A stretch of 64,000 bases of DNA from Acidimicrobiaceae bacterium (GTDB lineage Bacteria > Actinomycetota > Acidimicrobiia > Acidimicrobiales > Poriferisodalaceae): NCBI GenBank assembly GCA_002719335.1, contig PBHE01000008.1, positions 30,217-94,216 on the forward strand, given 5' to 3'. The notes beneath the pieces were generated by a model. That model ran no database searches and was not told the origin of the DNA. It was given only the letters and a program-made list of their open reading frames with translations. Positions 18,477-27,352 of this stretch are shown here, one piece after another. Both the position numbers and the translations under genes were made by a program. Numbering within the stretch: the first letter of the stretch is position 1; every line of letters starts with the position of its first letter.

Positions 18477-19139
18477 CTAGCTAAAAAGTAGGTCGAGCAA
18501 CGTATCGGGCGGAATCTCGTCAAGCGCTTTGAATCGAGCATAAGCACCAGAAAAATCTAGGGACGTAACTAAGGGATTGGGCACCACCACAGTCCGCAAA
18601 CCTGCAGCTATAGCGGCTTTCAGCCCATTGGGGCTGTCCTCTACTACAGCGGCCGCTCCCGCATCGACTCCCAACAATTTGAGGGCATGAAGGAAGACAT
18701 CAGGAGCTGGTTTGGCAACCCCACCGACGTCGTCGCGGCACACGACGTAGGAGAATTTCTCGTACAACCCAACCCGTTTGAGATGCCGATCCACCCACTC
18801 ATGAGGCGAGCTCGATCCTATTGCCGTGCTAATCCCTCGGCTCTTGGCGGCTTCCAAAAGCTCCGTCACACCCGGAAGGATTGGCTGCTCCTCGGTCATT
18901 TCGTCTTTTATGCGTTGACGCGCTTGCATGACCAGATCCTGGTCCAGAACTTGCCCTAACCGACTTTCAAGTTCTTGTACCCAACTTGATTTGCGGTTAG
19001 TCCCCATACCCTCAAGCCACCAGTCCATCGGGAGCTCGACACCGTGATCTGCCCAAATTTGCGCTGTTGATTCACATGCGGGGCTCTCTGTGTCCAAGAT
19101 GGTTCCGTCAAAATCAAGAATTAGCGCTTGGGAACTCAT
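18477..19139 (-). CDS. HAD-family phosphatase (beta-phosphoglucomutase-like subgroup)
   Basis: 220 residues. Motif I is 'ILDFDGTILDTES' with the nucleophile Asp9 and Asp11. The helical cap domain follows, then 'IGSSSPHEWVDRHL' (motif II), a lysine in 'GGVAKPAPDVF' (motif III) and 'AAVVEDSPNGLKAA' (motif IV). The substrate cannot be inferred. The start ATG overlaps the stop of hemD (ATGA), so it is co-translated with the heme genes, but no heme-related role is established for it. Confidence 0.88.
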   Translation of the reverse strand: MSSQALILDFDGTILDTESPACESTAQIWADHGVELPMDWWLEGMGTNRKSSWVQELESRLGQVLDQDLVMQARQRIKDEMTEEQPILPGVTELLEAAKSRGISTAIGSSSPHEWVDRHLKRVGLYEKFSYVVCRDDVGGVAKPAPDVFLHALKLLGVDAGAAAVVEDSPNGLKAAIAAGLRTVVVPNPLVTSLDFSGAYARFKALDEIPPDTLLDLLFS

Positions 19140-19894
19140 TGTTGGCCCACCGCTAACGCCACTGCTTGGACAAGTCCCTCTGCTGACGGTTCTTCGGCGA
19201 CAAATGCCACTTCGATACCCAAGAGCTCACATTGCTGAGCTGTTGTCTTTCCAATAACGACTACCTTTGCGGCGCTCTTTCCGCCGGTTTGTTCAAGGTG
19301 CCCTTTAACCGCTGAAGGCGACGCAAAGGTGACTACATCTGCGTCAATGACTGCGGAAACTAAGTCATGGTTAAGAGACGGGAATACGGTTCGATAAGCA
19401 GCTACGCCATCAACTTGCCATCCTTTGGCTCGAAGTCCGTCAATTAGATCTGTGCGCCCGTCCGAGGCGATGGGGACTAAGGCACGATCACCGGGTTTGG
19501 GTAGCGGGAAAGCATTTGCTAAGGAAACCCCATCGTGACTCGCGGGAACCAAATCGGGTTCTCGCCCCATCTCTGAAACGACCTTCGCTGCGGTCGCTGG
19601 TCCAACCGCGGCGATCTGGAGGTGAGAAAACCTTTTGAGAACCCCTCTACGTGCACCTCGCGCCATTAAGGCCGACACCGAGTTGGTTGAGGTAAAAGCA
19701 ATCCAGGAGAACCGTTCAAGGCGGATCAAAGCGTCGTCTAACGGTTGCCCTCCGTCTAAGGGGGGTACCACTGCGATCGCGGGCGCCACGATGACCTCGG
19801 CGCCAGCACTAGTTAAGGCTTGGATTAACCTCAAGTTTTGGTGCGAGGCACGGGTTACAACAACGGACTTTCCTTCAAGTTGCTTGGAGCTCAA
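19136..19894 (-). CDS. hemD: uroporphyrinogen-III synthase
   Basis: 252 residues. It closes and inverts ring D of hydroxymethylbilane to give uroporphyrinogen III. The family is poorly conserved, but 'VVTRASHQNLRLIQALTSAG', 'WIAFTSTNSVSALMARG' and 'VVTFASPSAVKGHLEQTGG' are the usual landmarks. It overlaps hemC by 4 bp and the HAD gene by 4 bp. Confidence 0.9.
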   Translation of the reverse strand: MSSKQLEGKSVVVTRASHQNLRLIQALTSAGAEVIVAPAIAVVPPLDGGQPLDDALIRLERFSWIAFTSTNSVSALMARGARRGVLKRFSHLQIAAVGPATAAKVVSEMGREPDLVPASHDGVSLANAFPLPKPGDRALVPIASDGRTDLIDGLRAKGWQVDGVAAYRTVFPSLNHDLVSAVIDADVVTFASPSAVKGHLEQTGGKSAAKVVVIGKTTAQQCELLGIEVAFVAEEPSAEGLVQAVALAVGQQ

Positions 19895-20787
19895 GGGCTG
19901 GCTCCGTTTGTCGCCAGGAGGGCGCGTCCACCGTCAGCGAGAAGCTCTTCGGCGACAGCTTCCCCCAAAGCAACGCTGTCATGACCTTGTTGCTGGATGC
20001 GCAGCAGGGTGGTGCCGTCTGTTGAGGCGAGCACAGCGTCGAGTCGGATGACTCCTTCATCCAGGTACGCGTGAGCCCCAACGGGCAGTTCGCAGCCGCC
20101 GCCAAGTTTGGCTAAGTAAGCGCGCTCAGCTTCAACGCAGCACCTTGTGGAGTCATCGATGATTTCGACAACCTGTTCGTTGCTGATGAGGTCGTCATAA
20201 CGGCACTCGATAGCAATGGCCCCTTGACCTACTTGTGGAACCATTTTTTCGACACTCAAGATCTCCGCTACGACGTCTGTAAGTCCAAGGCGCTGCAGGG
20301 CAGCCATTGCAACAACTACGGCGTCAACATCGTCTCGTTCTGCAGCCGCGATTCGTGTTTCCATATTGCCTCGCAAACCCGTGAAGTTCAGGTCCGGCCG
20401 AAGGTGCGCGAGTTGTGCCCGCCGCCGAGCCGAACCTGTGGCAATTGTCGCGCCGTGATGCAGTTGTTGGAGGCGCATCCCAATCAGTGCATCGCGGGGA
20501 TCACCTCTTTCCAAGAAACCGACGAGGTTGAGACCAGCGGTCGGAGTTGACATCAAATCTTTCGCGCTGTGCACTGCCAGGTCCGCTTTGCCTTCAAGGA
20601 CTGCCATCTGCACTTCTTTAACGAAGACTCCGCGCCCAGCCATTTCTTGGATTTGTCGCGTCTGATCTTGATCACCTTCAGTAGTAACGATCAGAAATTC
20701 GACCTGAATGGCACTTGACGTCAGACGCCTAGCAACAGCCTCAGCTTGCCATCGCGCCAAGGGGCTGGATCGCGTCGCGATGATCAC
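19891..20787 (-). CDS. hemC: hydroxymethylbilane synthase (porphobilinogen deaminase)
   Basis: 298 residues. It polymerises four porphobilinogens. 'IATRSSPLARWQAEAV' at the N-terminus, 'AVHSAKDLMS' near 71, 'TGSARRRAQL' near 117 and the dipyrromethane-cofactor cysteine Cys232 in 'LGGGCELPVGAHA' are all present. The gene starts 12 bp after the hemA stop and overlaps hemD. Confidence 0.96.
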   Translation of the reverse strand: MIIATRSSPLARWQAEAVARRLTSSAIQVEFLIVTTEGDQDQTRQIQEMAGRGVFVKEVQMAVLEGKADLAVHSAKDLMSTPTAGLNLVGFLERGDPRDALIGMRLQQLHHGATIATGSARRRAQLAHLRPDLNFTGLRGNMETRIAAAERDDVDAVVVAMAALQRLGLTDVVAEILSVEKMVPQVGQGAIAIECRYDDLISNEQVVEIIDDSTRCCVEAERAYLAKLGGGCELPVGAHAYLDEGVIRLDAVLASTDGTTLLRIQQQGHDSVALGEAVAEELLADGGRALLATNGASP

Positions 20788-20799
20788 GCAGATCCCTGC

Positions 20800-22056
20800 T
20801 CAAAGGTCGAAGAGGTCGCGAACCGAGTCTGCAAGACGGTCACCCTTTGCTGTTCCTGCGGCTTCTTTCAGGGCAGCAGTGGGTTCGTGAAGAAGCTTGG
20901 CGACGAGACTCCGGGTGAATTGGTCGAGCGACGCGCGCTCCAGATCCGAATAACCGGCCTTTCGCGCAAACTTGTCTACTTCTTCGGTTCGCATTGCTTC
21001 AATTGCGCCGCGCATTGATGCAATTAGAGGAGCTACTTCTCGGGCGGATCGGACGTCGGCGAAACGTTTTGCCTCAGATTCAACTATGAACTCAACTGCC
21101 TCCACCTCATTCGCTCGCTCCATGCGACCGTTAGCGGCGAAGCTAGACAAATCGTCCATATCGAGAAGGGTGACGCCGTCAATTTGGGCTACCTCGGGGT
21201 CAATATCTCGAGGCATCGCTATATCGACGATAAGCAAGGGCTCACCTGCTCGTCGCGCAATCACCTCAGCGATCGACGTGTTGTCGAGAATTACTTCTGT
21301 GGCTCCGGTAGATGTCATCAAAACATCGACGTCGCCCAAAGTTTCTCCCAGGTGTTCGAGCGGTATTGAAGACCCGTCGATTCGCGCGGCTAAGGCATTG
21401 GCCTTAGAGGTGGTGCGGTTGGCCACGTAAACATGATCAGGTCCTGCGGCGGCCAAGGCAACGATCATTCCTTCAGCCATTTCACCTGCTCCCACGACAA
21501 GTACTGTCCGACCGGTCAAACTTCCAAAATGCTCTGTCGCCATCAAAACGGCCGCGTGAGAGACCGACGATGTATGCCGGCCTATCGAACTTTCGTTGCG
21601 CGCCCGCTTGCCTGTTTCGACCGCGTGTCGGAAGAGAAGATTTAGGACTGGCCCGGAAGTGCTCTCAAGGCGAGCCGCTTCCCACGAGGTTTTTATTTGG
21701 CCTTGGATCTCTGATTCACCCAATACCGCCGAATCAAGGCCTGATGCCACGGAAAAAAGGTGTTTCACGGCATCATCGTCATAGTGCACATACAAGCAAT
21801 CAGAGAGGTCTTCCGGCGCTACAAAAGCGGACTCTGCAAGAAAGTCACGTACTTCGGCATAAGCGGCATGGAACTTTTCTGCGACAACGTAGGCCTCAGT
21901 GCGATTACACGTCGACACAATGACAGCTTCGCTTATGTGATCGCGTTGGCTGAGCCCGGCAAGACTTTTCGAGAGATCGTCCGCGCTAATGGCGGACTTC
22001 TCTAACAGGTCCAGCGGAGCACTGCGGTGATTCAAACCAATAACGACGATGGACAA
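20800..22056 (-). CDS. hemA: glutamyl-tRNA reductase
   Basis: 418 residues. It reduces glutamyl-tRNA(Glu) to glutamate-1-semialdehyde, committing glutamate to tetrapyrroles. The nucleophile Cys50 sits in 'STCNRTE'. 'GLNHRSAPLDLLEKSA' begins the catalytic domain, and 'VLVVGAGEMAEGMIVALAAAG' is the NADPH-binding fold. It heads the hemA-hemC-hemD-HAD-hemL series. A tRNA-Glu gene, its substrate RNA, lies at 50.5 kb in the same window. Confidence 0.96.
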   Translation of the reverse strand: MSIVVIGLNHRSAPLDLLEKSAISADDLSKSLAGLSQRDHISEAVIVSTCNRTEAYVVAEKFHAAYAEVRDFLAESAFVAPEDLSDCLYVHYDDDAVKHLFSVASGLDSAVLGESEIQGQIKTSWEAARLESTSGPVLNLLFRHAVETGKRARNESSIGRHTSSVSHAAVLMATEHFGSLTGRTVLVVGAGEMAEGMIVALAAAGPDHVYVANRTTSKANALAARIDGSSIPLEHLGETLGDVDVLMTSTGATEVILDNTSIAEVIARRAGEPLLIVDIAMPRDIDPEVAQIDGVTLLDMDDLSSFAANGRMERANEVEAVEFIVESEAKRFADVRSAREVAPLIASMRGAIEAMRTEEVDKFARKAGYSDLERASLDQFTRSLVAKLLHEPTAALKEAAGTAKGDRLADSVRDLFDL

Positions 22057-22167
22057 GGGAGGACCAAATCGATCGAGAAAGCGGGCTCCTGCAGTCTCTC
22101 AGCAAGAGGGCCGCGTTGCCACTTTCGGGGCCGCTTGTCCTCAATTTTTATCTCACCATCAAATTAA

Positions 22168-22257
22168 TTAGAAGGAGATGAAAAGTAGTTGGATCGTGGC
22201 AGCTACAAATATCAGCATTAGTAAGGCCACGAGAACCAGTGTGGTGCCTGGCCTCAA
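22168..22257 (-). CDS. 29-residue single-helix membrane peptide (small ORF)
   Basis: Reading the reverse strand from TTG at 22257 gives MRPGTTLVLVALLMLIFVAA followed by TIQLLFISF and a TAA at 22170..22168. The start overlaps the stop of the SAM hydrolase gene as TTGA, the coupling seen between most genes here. AGGGAAG lies about 5 bases upstream as a ribosome-binding site. The peptide is one uninterrupted hydrophobic helix after a short polar N-terminus. It is too short for normal gene callers. I do not recognise a family; a membrane micro-protein coupled to its upstream gene is the simplest reading. Confidence 0.55.
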   Translation of the reverse strand: MRPGTTLVLVALLMLIFVAATIQLLFISF

Positions 22258-23054
22258 GTTGCTTCCCTAATTGTGACTTCAGCGCCAATGTCTAGTCCTG
22301 TTGGCACCAGACCCTCGTCTCGTCCCGTGGCGACAGAAAGCAACCCGTACTCATCATCGACGAGCGCTAACTGACCCGGGCTGACTTCGGTCGGATGTTG
22401 TAGGTGAACTACTCGTTTCTCTTCACCAAATTCAAGAATTAAGACATCACCCAAACTGGAAAGAGTGTCGCGGTCGAGATTGAGTTGTACTGCGCCCCGT
22501 CGGTTTTTACCGATTACTTCGGCCGATATCGAACCGTCCTCTTCGAGGCGTGACATCGGGACTAGCGACGGAAGCAACAGGCTGGGGTCGATTTCGGCAC
22601 CAAGCTGTTCGATGGATTGACCCGATGCTAGGTGGCCAGAGACTGGAGCAATTACGTCACGCGCGGGGTGTTGAACACCCGGCGACACGAAGTGGAACTC
22701 GGTATTCGTAAGCTGCACAGCGCGGTCCGCGCCTCCGACGACGGCAACAGCAGCCCCTAATAGTCCGTTGTCGGGACCGACTAGCACAGCTTGACCATCG
22801 CCCACCTCGACGGCGATCGCCGGACGATCCAGGACTGAACCCACAGATGCAAGGACTAGGCCTGACGCAAGATACGGCACGCTGCGGGCAAGCATCAGCG
22901 AACCTGCGCGGACATCACCGGGGTGGATGTCATGGCAGAGATCTACAACTCGTGATGTGGGAGCCAAATCACGCAGAATGGAGTGCAGCAAGCCCACGGA
23001 TTCGTCGGAGGTACCTAGGTCAGTGAGGCAGGTAATCGTGTCGAACTCTGTCAT
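22254..23054 (-). CDS. S-adenosyl-L-methionine hydrolase (adenosine-forming), DUF62/SAM hydroxide adenosyltransferase family
   Basis: 266 residues, standard length. The family resembles the fluorinase/chlorinase fold but usually cleaves SAM with hydroxide to adenosine and methionine. 'ITCLTDLGTSDESVG' at the N-terminus, 'VVDLCHDIHPGDVRAG' near 37, 'VGPDNGLLGAAV' near 92 and 'VQHPARDVIAPVSGHLASG' near 128 match family blocks. Some members use 'FHGRD' where this one has 'HPARD'. There is a 3-bp gap to proC upstream and a TTGA overlap with the small ORF downstream. Confidence 0.85.
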   Translation of the reverse strand: MTEFDTITCLTDLGTSDESVGLLHSILRDLAPTSRVVDLCHDIHPGDVRAGSLMLARSVPYLASGLVLASVGSVLDRPAIAVEVGDGQAVLVGPDNGLLGAAVAVVGGADRAVQLTNTEFHFVSPGVQHPARDVIAPVSGHLASGQSIEQLGAEIDPSLLLPSLVPMSRLEEDGSISAEVIGKNRRGAVQLNLDRDTLSSLGDVLILEFGEEKRVVHLQHPTEVSPGQLALVDDEYGLLSVATGRDEGLVPTGLDIGAEVTIREAT

Positions 23055-23057
23055 GGG

Positions 23058-23840
23058 TCAGGTTTGGCCTAATTCTTGAGAGCGGCGCGTGGCTGCTTCA
23101 ATTGCAGCCGCAAAGGCTGCCCTCACTCCATGGTGCTCAAGTTCTCGGAGTCCCGCTGCTGTGGTACCTCCGGGTGACGTGACATCAGCCCGCAGTTCCG
23201 CTGCGGGTCTTCCTTCCGAGAGCAAAGTAGCCGCCCCTAAAAGGGTTTGTACTGCCAATTCCGTTGCCACGGTTCGACTCAACCCTGTTAACACACCCGC
23301 GTCGATCATGGCTTCCGCTACGAGAAAGATGTAAGCGGGTCCCGAACCAGATAAGCCCGTCACGGCATCAAGCAGCTTTTCGTCGGTGCGGACAACTGTG
23401 CCTACGGCACTAAGGATTGCTTCGGCCCATGCCAGATCTTCGGGGGTTGCAGCGTCATTACCGCAGATGGCGGCTGCTCCCTGTCCGACCAACGCAGGTG
23501 TGTTTGGCATAGCTCGCACAACGGGAAGTGAACCTCCTGTTGCCTCGTCAAGGGTCGCAAGGGTTACCCCAGCAGCGATGGACAACAGACGTTCAGTACC
23601 TATTTCGGCGGCTTGTCGAGCCACTTTGGGGACTATGTCTGGCTTGGTAGCAAGAATCGTCGCACTGGCGGGCTCAATTTTGGCGGTGACGCGCACCCCA
23701 TAGATCTCAGCTAGTTCTTTCCTGCGGGGCTCCAACGGTTCTACAACCACGATGCTCTGGGCGTCGCGACCATGTCGGAGCAGTCCACCAAGCAAAGCTG
23801 CACCCATTTTCCCACCGCCGATAATCAGCAGTTCAGCCAT
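23058..23840 (-). CDS. proC: pyrroline-5-carboxylate reductase
   Basis: 260 residues from the ATG at 23840; the frame stays open to 23975 but that would overlap the YbjN gene and precede the Rossmann start. It reduces pyrroline-5-carboxylate to proline with NAD(P)H. 'LLIIGGGKMGAALLGGLL' starts the nucleotide fold. 'VRAMPNTPALVGQGA' and the C-terminal 'SGSGPAYIFLVAEAM' and 'TSPGGTTAAGL' are the enzyme's signatures. Confidence 0.93.
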   Translation of the reverse strand: MAELLIIGGGKMGAALLGGLLRHGRDAQSIVVVEPLEPRRKELAEIYGVRVTAKIEPASATILATKPDIVPKVARQAAEIGTERLLSIAAGVTLATLDEATGGSLPVVRAMPNTPALVGQGAAAICGNDAATPEDLAWAEAILSAVGTVVRTDEKLLDAVTGLSGSGPAYIFLVAEAMIDAGVLTGLSRTVATELAVQTLLGAATLLSEGRPAAELRADVTSPGGTTAAGLRELEHHGVRAAFAAAIEAATRRSQELGQT

Positions 23841-23890
23841 GGGGTCCACGGTACCGGTCGACTTGGTCCAGACCTTGGCTCTATTTGACG

Positions 23891-24370
23891 TCAGTCCTCT
23901 TTGAGACTTTTCTTCAGGCGATTCGCGAATCCGATTCGCAAAGCTGTTGACCAGTAACGTTCCACGAACTCCCATATCGACCCGAGGATTCGATCAAGTT
24001 CATGTTCGTCTACCGCATGGAAAGGGAGTTCGCCTGTGAGAAAAATCGCTTCTTCTGGTCCTACGCCGAACTGGGCCCCAACCAGTTCATAGTTGCGTCG
24101 AAGCAGCAACTCAAAAAACTGTTCTTTGTTGTTTTCGGGCGCGGGGAGGAAGTAGGTCTCGTATTTCAGAGTTCGTTGTCCGAGCGTGAACCAGACTGTG
24201 GTGACGTCGCGAGTCTCTCCTTCGAGGCGGACATACCAGCGGCGCGGTACTTCGTCATCGCGGAGTACGTCACGCAGAATCGGTAGTTCTTGGCGCTGTG
24301 CCTCGAGCCACTTGTCGATCAGTTGTTCAAGCGTGTCCAACTCGTACTGAGTCGCAGCGTCACGAGTCAC
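23891..24370 (-). CDS. YbjN-domain protein
   Basis: 159 residues. The middle segment 'WFTLGQRTLKYETYFLPAPE' and 'LLRRNYELVGAQFGVGPEEAIFLTGELP' match the YbjN fold, related to type III secretion chaperones. In actinobacteria a YbjN-domain gene is commonly the neighbour of mshA, as here, with an ATGA overlap at 24367-24370. Its function is unknown. It ends in a basic stretch ('ANRLKKSLKED'). Confidence 0.82.
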   Translation of the reverse strand: MTRDAATQYELDTLEQLIDKWLEAQRQELPILRDVLRDDEVPRRWYVRLEGETRDVTTVWFTLGQRTLKYETYFLPAPENNKEQFFELLLRRNYELVGAQFGVGPEEAIFLTGELPFHAVDEHELDRILGSIWEFVERYWSTALRIGFANRLKKSLKED

Positions 24371-25614
24371 ACGCAGGAGACCAGTTCACGTGACATCAAG
24401 CGAATAAAAACTTCGACCGCTTTGCTCGCGCCGGTGTCCCAACTGTGAAGGGAGGCTCGTTGAACTCCACGACTGCCCATCTCGCTTCGCATTTCTGGGT
24501 CATTGAGCAATTTGTCGACGGCATCGGCGAACAATCTGTGGTCCCGCTCGTTCACAAGCAGCCCGGTCACACCGTCAACCACATTGTCTCTAAGCCCTCC
24601 CACATCGCTGGCTACAACGGGGATGCCGCAGGCAGCCGCTTCTAAAGCTACGAGGCCGAAAGATTCTGAACGGCTGGGGACAAGGCATACGTCAGCTGCC
24701 CGGTAGTAGCTCGGTAAAAGATGGTGTGGCTGAGGATCGATGAAGATAATTCTCTGGGTGAGGTTGTGGCGTTTTATACGGGCCATTAGATCTTGGTGAG
24801 TTTCGAGACCTTGATGTCCGGAGAGCCCTCCGACGACGACGAGCCGGGCGGCGGTGTTTCGACTGGCCGCTAGAGCATCAATGGCTAGATCCAACCCCTT
24901 AAGAGCTTGGATCCGGCCGACGAACAGCAGAATTGGATAGTCCCCCAGACCGATGGCTTTTCGAGCGGAGCGAGAAGAGCCGGGGCTAAAGACTGAGCGG
25001 TCAACTCCGGGCGTCAGTATTTCAATACGATCACGCGAAACCCCATAGAAGAAATCAAGTTGATCGGCTTCGACCTTTCCCGACGCGAAGACGGCATCTG
25101 CGCATCCTATGACAGCGTCTTCGGCACGAATTCGATCCTCCGGTTCGGCATCACCGTTGAAACTCTTTATTCGGCCGAGGGTGTGGAAGGTCACCGCAAG
25201 CGGTATGTCGAACCGGTGTTTGAGATGGTGTCCGGCTACGCCCGACAACCAATAATGCGCATGGATGGCATCAACTGGCCGCCGTTCAAGGCAATTCGCC
25301 ACACCTTGGGTCCATAGATGCACGACGGCCGGAAGATCAGCTTTGAGAAGGCCAAATGGCCCAGCTTCAATCTGGATGACGTTGACGCCGGGTTCAATTT
25401 GGACGATGTCGGGGTGGTCCGGGTTGGTTCGACGCACATAAACGTCGCAGTCGATTCCTCGATTGGCCATAGCAGTGGCTAGTTCCCGGACATAAACGTT
25501 TAGCCCTCCACTATCTCCGACGCCAGCCTGGTCTAGCGGTGAGGTGTGCATAGACAACAGACCTATTCTTCGGATGCCCCCGTTAGTCAGGTGGGTGTCG
25601 TCGGTGCTGGTCAC
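24367..25614 (-). CDS. mshA: D-inositol-3-phosphate glycosyltransferase, MshA-like (mycothiol biosynthesis)
   Basis: 415 residues, GT4-family fold. It would transfer N-acetylglucosamine to inositol-3-phosphate, the first step of mycothiol synthesis. 'GVGDSGGLNVYVRELA' near 31 is the acceptor/donor loop, 'FVGRIQALKGLDLAIDAL' marks the C-terminal domain, and 'RSESFGLVALEAAACGIPVV' is the E-x7-E donor-binding motif. Pairing with a YbjN gene supports MshA over a generic sucrose-synthase-like GT4. No other msh genes are in the window, so mycothiol production is inferred. Confidence 0.85.
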   Translation of the reverse strand: MTSTDDTHLTNGGIRRIGLLSMHTSPLDQAGVGDSGGLNVYVRELATAMANRGIDCDVYVRRTNPDHPDIVQIEPGVNVIQIEAGPFGLLKADLPAVVHLWTQGVANCLERRPVDAIHAHYWLSGVAGHHLKHRFDIPLAVTFHTLGRIKSFNGDAEPEDRIRAEDAVIGCADAVFASGKVEADQLDFFYGVSRDRIEILTPGVDRSVFSPGSSRSARKAIGLGDYPILLFVGRIQALKGLDLAIDALAASRNTAARLVVVGGLSGHQGLETHQDLMARIKRHNLTQRIIFIDPQPHHLLPSYYRAADVCLVPSRSESFGLVALEAAACGIPVVASDVGGLRDNVVDGVTGLLVNERDHRLFADAVDKLLNDPEMRSEMGSRGVQRASLHSWDTGASKAVEVFIRLMSRELVSCV

Positions 25615-25675
25615 GAAAGACCAAGGTATGTCAATGACTCTCGTTACTCCACTCAGTTCTTACTTTGGTAACGAT

Positions 25676-26422
25676 TCAGGCGAATAAAAAGTTGATGGCT
25701 GAGACCCAAAGGGGCGTTACCAAGAAATAAGAAGAGAATTTTTGCAGATCTTGACCGGCTTCTGGGGAAACGAGTCGCGTGATGATCCGACCGAGAGGTA
25801 TTGCTGCGGCAACTAGTAGGGCGAACGGCCAAAACCATGCGGGTGAGATTGGCGATGCTGAAATTTGGATAGATGTCCAAAGAAGCGCCAAGGCCCCACT
25901 TATCCCGAGGAATGGCGCCCAGTGCCGACGCGAGTGATCTCTCATCCCCAATCCAAGACCCAAATCGTGTATGTAGACCACGCTGAGGAGTAGGCCGACG
26001 GAGTTCGATTCACGGAACGCCAAAATAGTGAGACTCGCAGCCGTCAGACTTGCTGGCAACCAAGCAACCATCACCCGTAGCGCCTGTTGAAATAATCGGG
26101 GTGAGTTCTTATTGCCTATGGCCGTTATTAGCGGCGTTGCGACAACAGCGGCCGCCGCAACAAACCCGACGAGTCGGAAGTCGTTAAGAACGCCGCTTAG
26201 CGCGACCAGCGTCAGTAGGGCGACTGCTGGTGTCCGTTCGGAAGTCGAGGTTCCTGAGGCTCGCCACGAGACAGCTAGCGCGGCAAGAGTTACAAGGACA
26301 CCAAAAACTGATGGGTTGGCTCGTAATCCAATCATGAGAGTGCAGTAGCCGATGGATCCCACCAGCAATGATCGATGTGGGGTTCCGTAGAACGTTACGA
26401 ATTCTTCGAACGAACCTCTCAT
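25676..26422 (-). CDS. polytopic membrane protein of unknown function
   Basis: 248 residues, about seven to eight hydrophobic segments. A short cytoplasmic-looking N-terminus ('RGSFEEFVTFYGTPHRS') precedes the helices. A conserved-looking polar segment, 'VYIHDLGLGLGMRDHSRRHW', near 155 has acidic, His and Arg residues that could be catalytic or binding. I do not recognise the family; intramembrane CDP-alcohol-type or prenyl-type enzymes were considered but no diagnostic motif is present. Its ATG overlaps the stop of the MoaD/ThiS gene. Confidence 0.7.
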   Translation of the reverse strand: MRGSFEEFVTFYGTPHRSLLVGSIGYCTLMIGLRANPSVFGVLVTLAALAVSWRASGTSTSERTPAVALLTLVALSGVLNDFRLVGFVAAAAVVATPLITAIGNKNSPRLFQQALRVMVAWLPASLTAASLTILAFRESNSVGLLLSVVYIHDLGLGLGMRDHSRRHWAPFLGISGALALLWTSIQISASPISPAWFWPFALLVAAAIPLGRIITRLVSPEAGQDLQKFSSYFLVTPLWVSAINFLFA

Positions 26423-26664
26423 TAACCGCCCGAAACCGGAGGAAGTACCGCTACCTCGTCACCATTCGAGATTTGGGAGTCTCCTTCGACAGGGTCTCCG
26501 TTGAGCCACACCCGACTTATGGTCAAAACCTGCGAGAACTCGTTACCGAACTCGTTCTCGGCTATCGAAAGTAATTCGCTGACGGTGGAAGCATCGTAAA
26601 GGGCTGTGCTAGTGCCCGCGGCCTCGCGCGCACTAGCGAACAACCGAAGGGTCACCACTGCCAT
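26422..26664 (-). CDS. MoaD/ThiS-family sulfur-carrier protein
   Basis: 80 residues, ubiquitin-like. 'VTLRLFASAREAAGTS' at the N-terminus and 'ISNGDEVAVLPPVSGG' at the C-terminus with the terminal Gly-Gly are the hallmarks. The C-terminal glycine would be adenylated and thiocarboxylated to donate sulfur, in molybdopterin (MoaD) or a related pathway. 'PPVSGG' favours MoaD over ThiS. A molybdopterin enzyme is encoded at 51-53 kb. No moaE or moeB is in the window. Confidence 0.85.
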   Translation of the reverse strand: MAVVTLRLFASAREAAGTSTALYDASTVSELLSIAENEFGNEFSQVLTISRVWLNGDPVEGDSQISNGDEVAVLPPVSGG

Positions 26665-26751
26665 TCCTTGATTCTATCTGTGGTTGCTGCGGTGCTTCGG
26701 CGTCGACCAGCTACGTTTTTCGAAGTAGCAACGAGGGAAGATGGGTCTTGC

Positions 26752-27336
26752 GTGGAAGTACTTGCTCTTCGACATGGCCAGTCAGAGTGGAATGCTGAAG
26801 GACGCTGGCAAGGCCAAGCTGACTCTCCGCTCACTTCTTTAGGAGAGCAGCAAGCGTTGTTTGCAGCTCAGCAGTTACTAGATAGTGGCGAATTTTTTGA
26901 CACGATCGCTTCGAGTGATCTCCAACGGGCTCGGCGGACCGCGGAAATCATTGCTGAGATTGTCGGCAATGGAATTGTGAAACTCCGGACTGAATTTCGG
27001 GAACGTTCGGCTGGGCCTTGGCAGGGCCTTACGCGTGCGGAAATTGAAATGAGATGGCCAGACGCGATCGCTCAAAAGCGGTGGCCGGACGGGTATGAGT
27101 CCGACGAATCTGTCATCAGCCGGGTGGTCCCTGCAATTTATGAGTTAGCAACAACTAGCGATTGTCTTTTAGTCATTGCTCATGCTGGGCTGATTCGCGC
27201 ATTGGACAGAGCTTCAAATGCTCCTCCGACATCAGTCCCGAACCTCTCAGGCCGGTGGTACCGACTCGAGGAAAGGTTAGTGCCGGGCAACATCGTCAAC
27301 TTTTCTGCCGAGGCTACGAGCCACGGAATCGAGTAA
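26752..27336 (+). CDS. histidine phosphatase family protein (phosphoglycerate-mutase-like)
   Basis: 194 residues from the GTG at 26752, which has GAGGGAAG about 11 bases upstream; the frame is open back to 26668 but without a site. The phosphorylated histidine lies in 'LALRHGQSEWNAEGRWQGQ', followed by 'DSPLTSLGEQQA', 'SSDLQRARRTAE' (Arg) and the second histidine in 'LLVIAHAGLIRALD'. The substrate is unknown; phosphatases of this group act on sugar phosphates, phospholipid head groups or cobalamin precursors. It is divergent from the MoaD gene. Confidence 0.88.
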   Translation: MEVLALRHGQSEWNAEGRWQGQADSPLTSLGEQQALFAAQQLLDSGEFFDTIASSDLQRARRTAEIIAEIVGNGIVKLRTEFRERSAGPWQGLTRAEIEMRWPDAIAQKRWPDGYESDESVISRVVPAIYELATTSDCLLVIAHAGLIRALDRASNAPPTSVPNLSGRWYRLEERLVPGNIVNFSAEATSHGIE

Positions 27337-27352
27337 GAAACCTGGACAGGGG

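Noticed and set aside
18477..19139. Assigning the HAD gene to heme biosynthesis
   Set aside because: It shares the operon, but its motifs are those of general sugar-phosphate phosphatases and no heme step needs one.
25676..26422. Naming the polytopic membrane protein as a prenyltransferase or CDP-alcohol transferase
   Set aside because: Neither the NxxxDxxxD nor the DGx2ARx8Gx3Dx3D motif is present.
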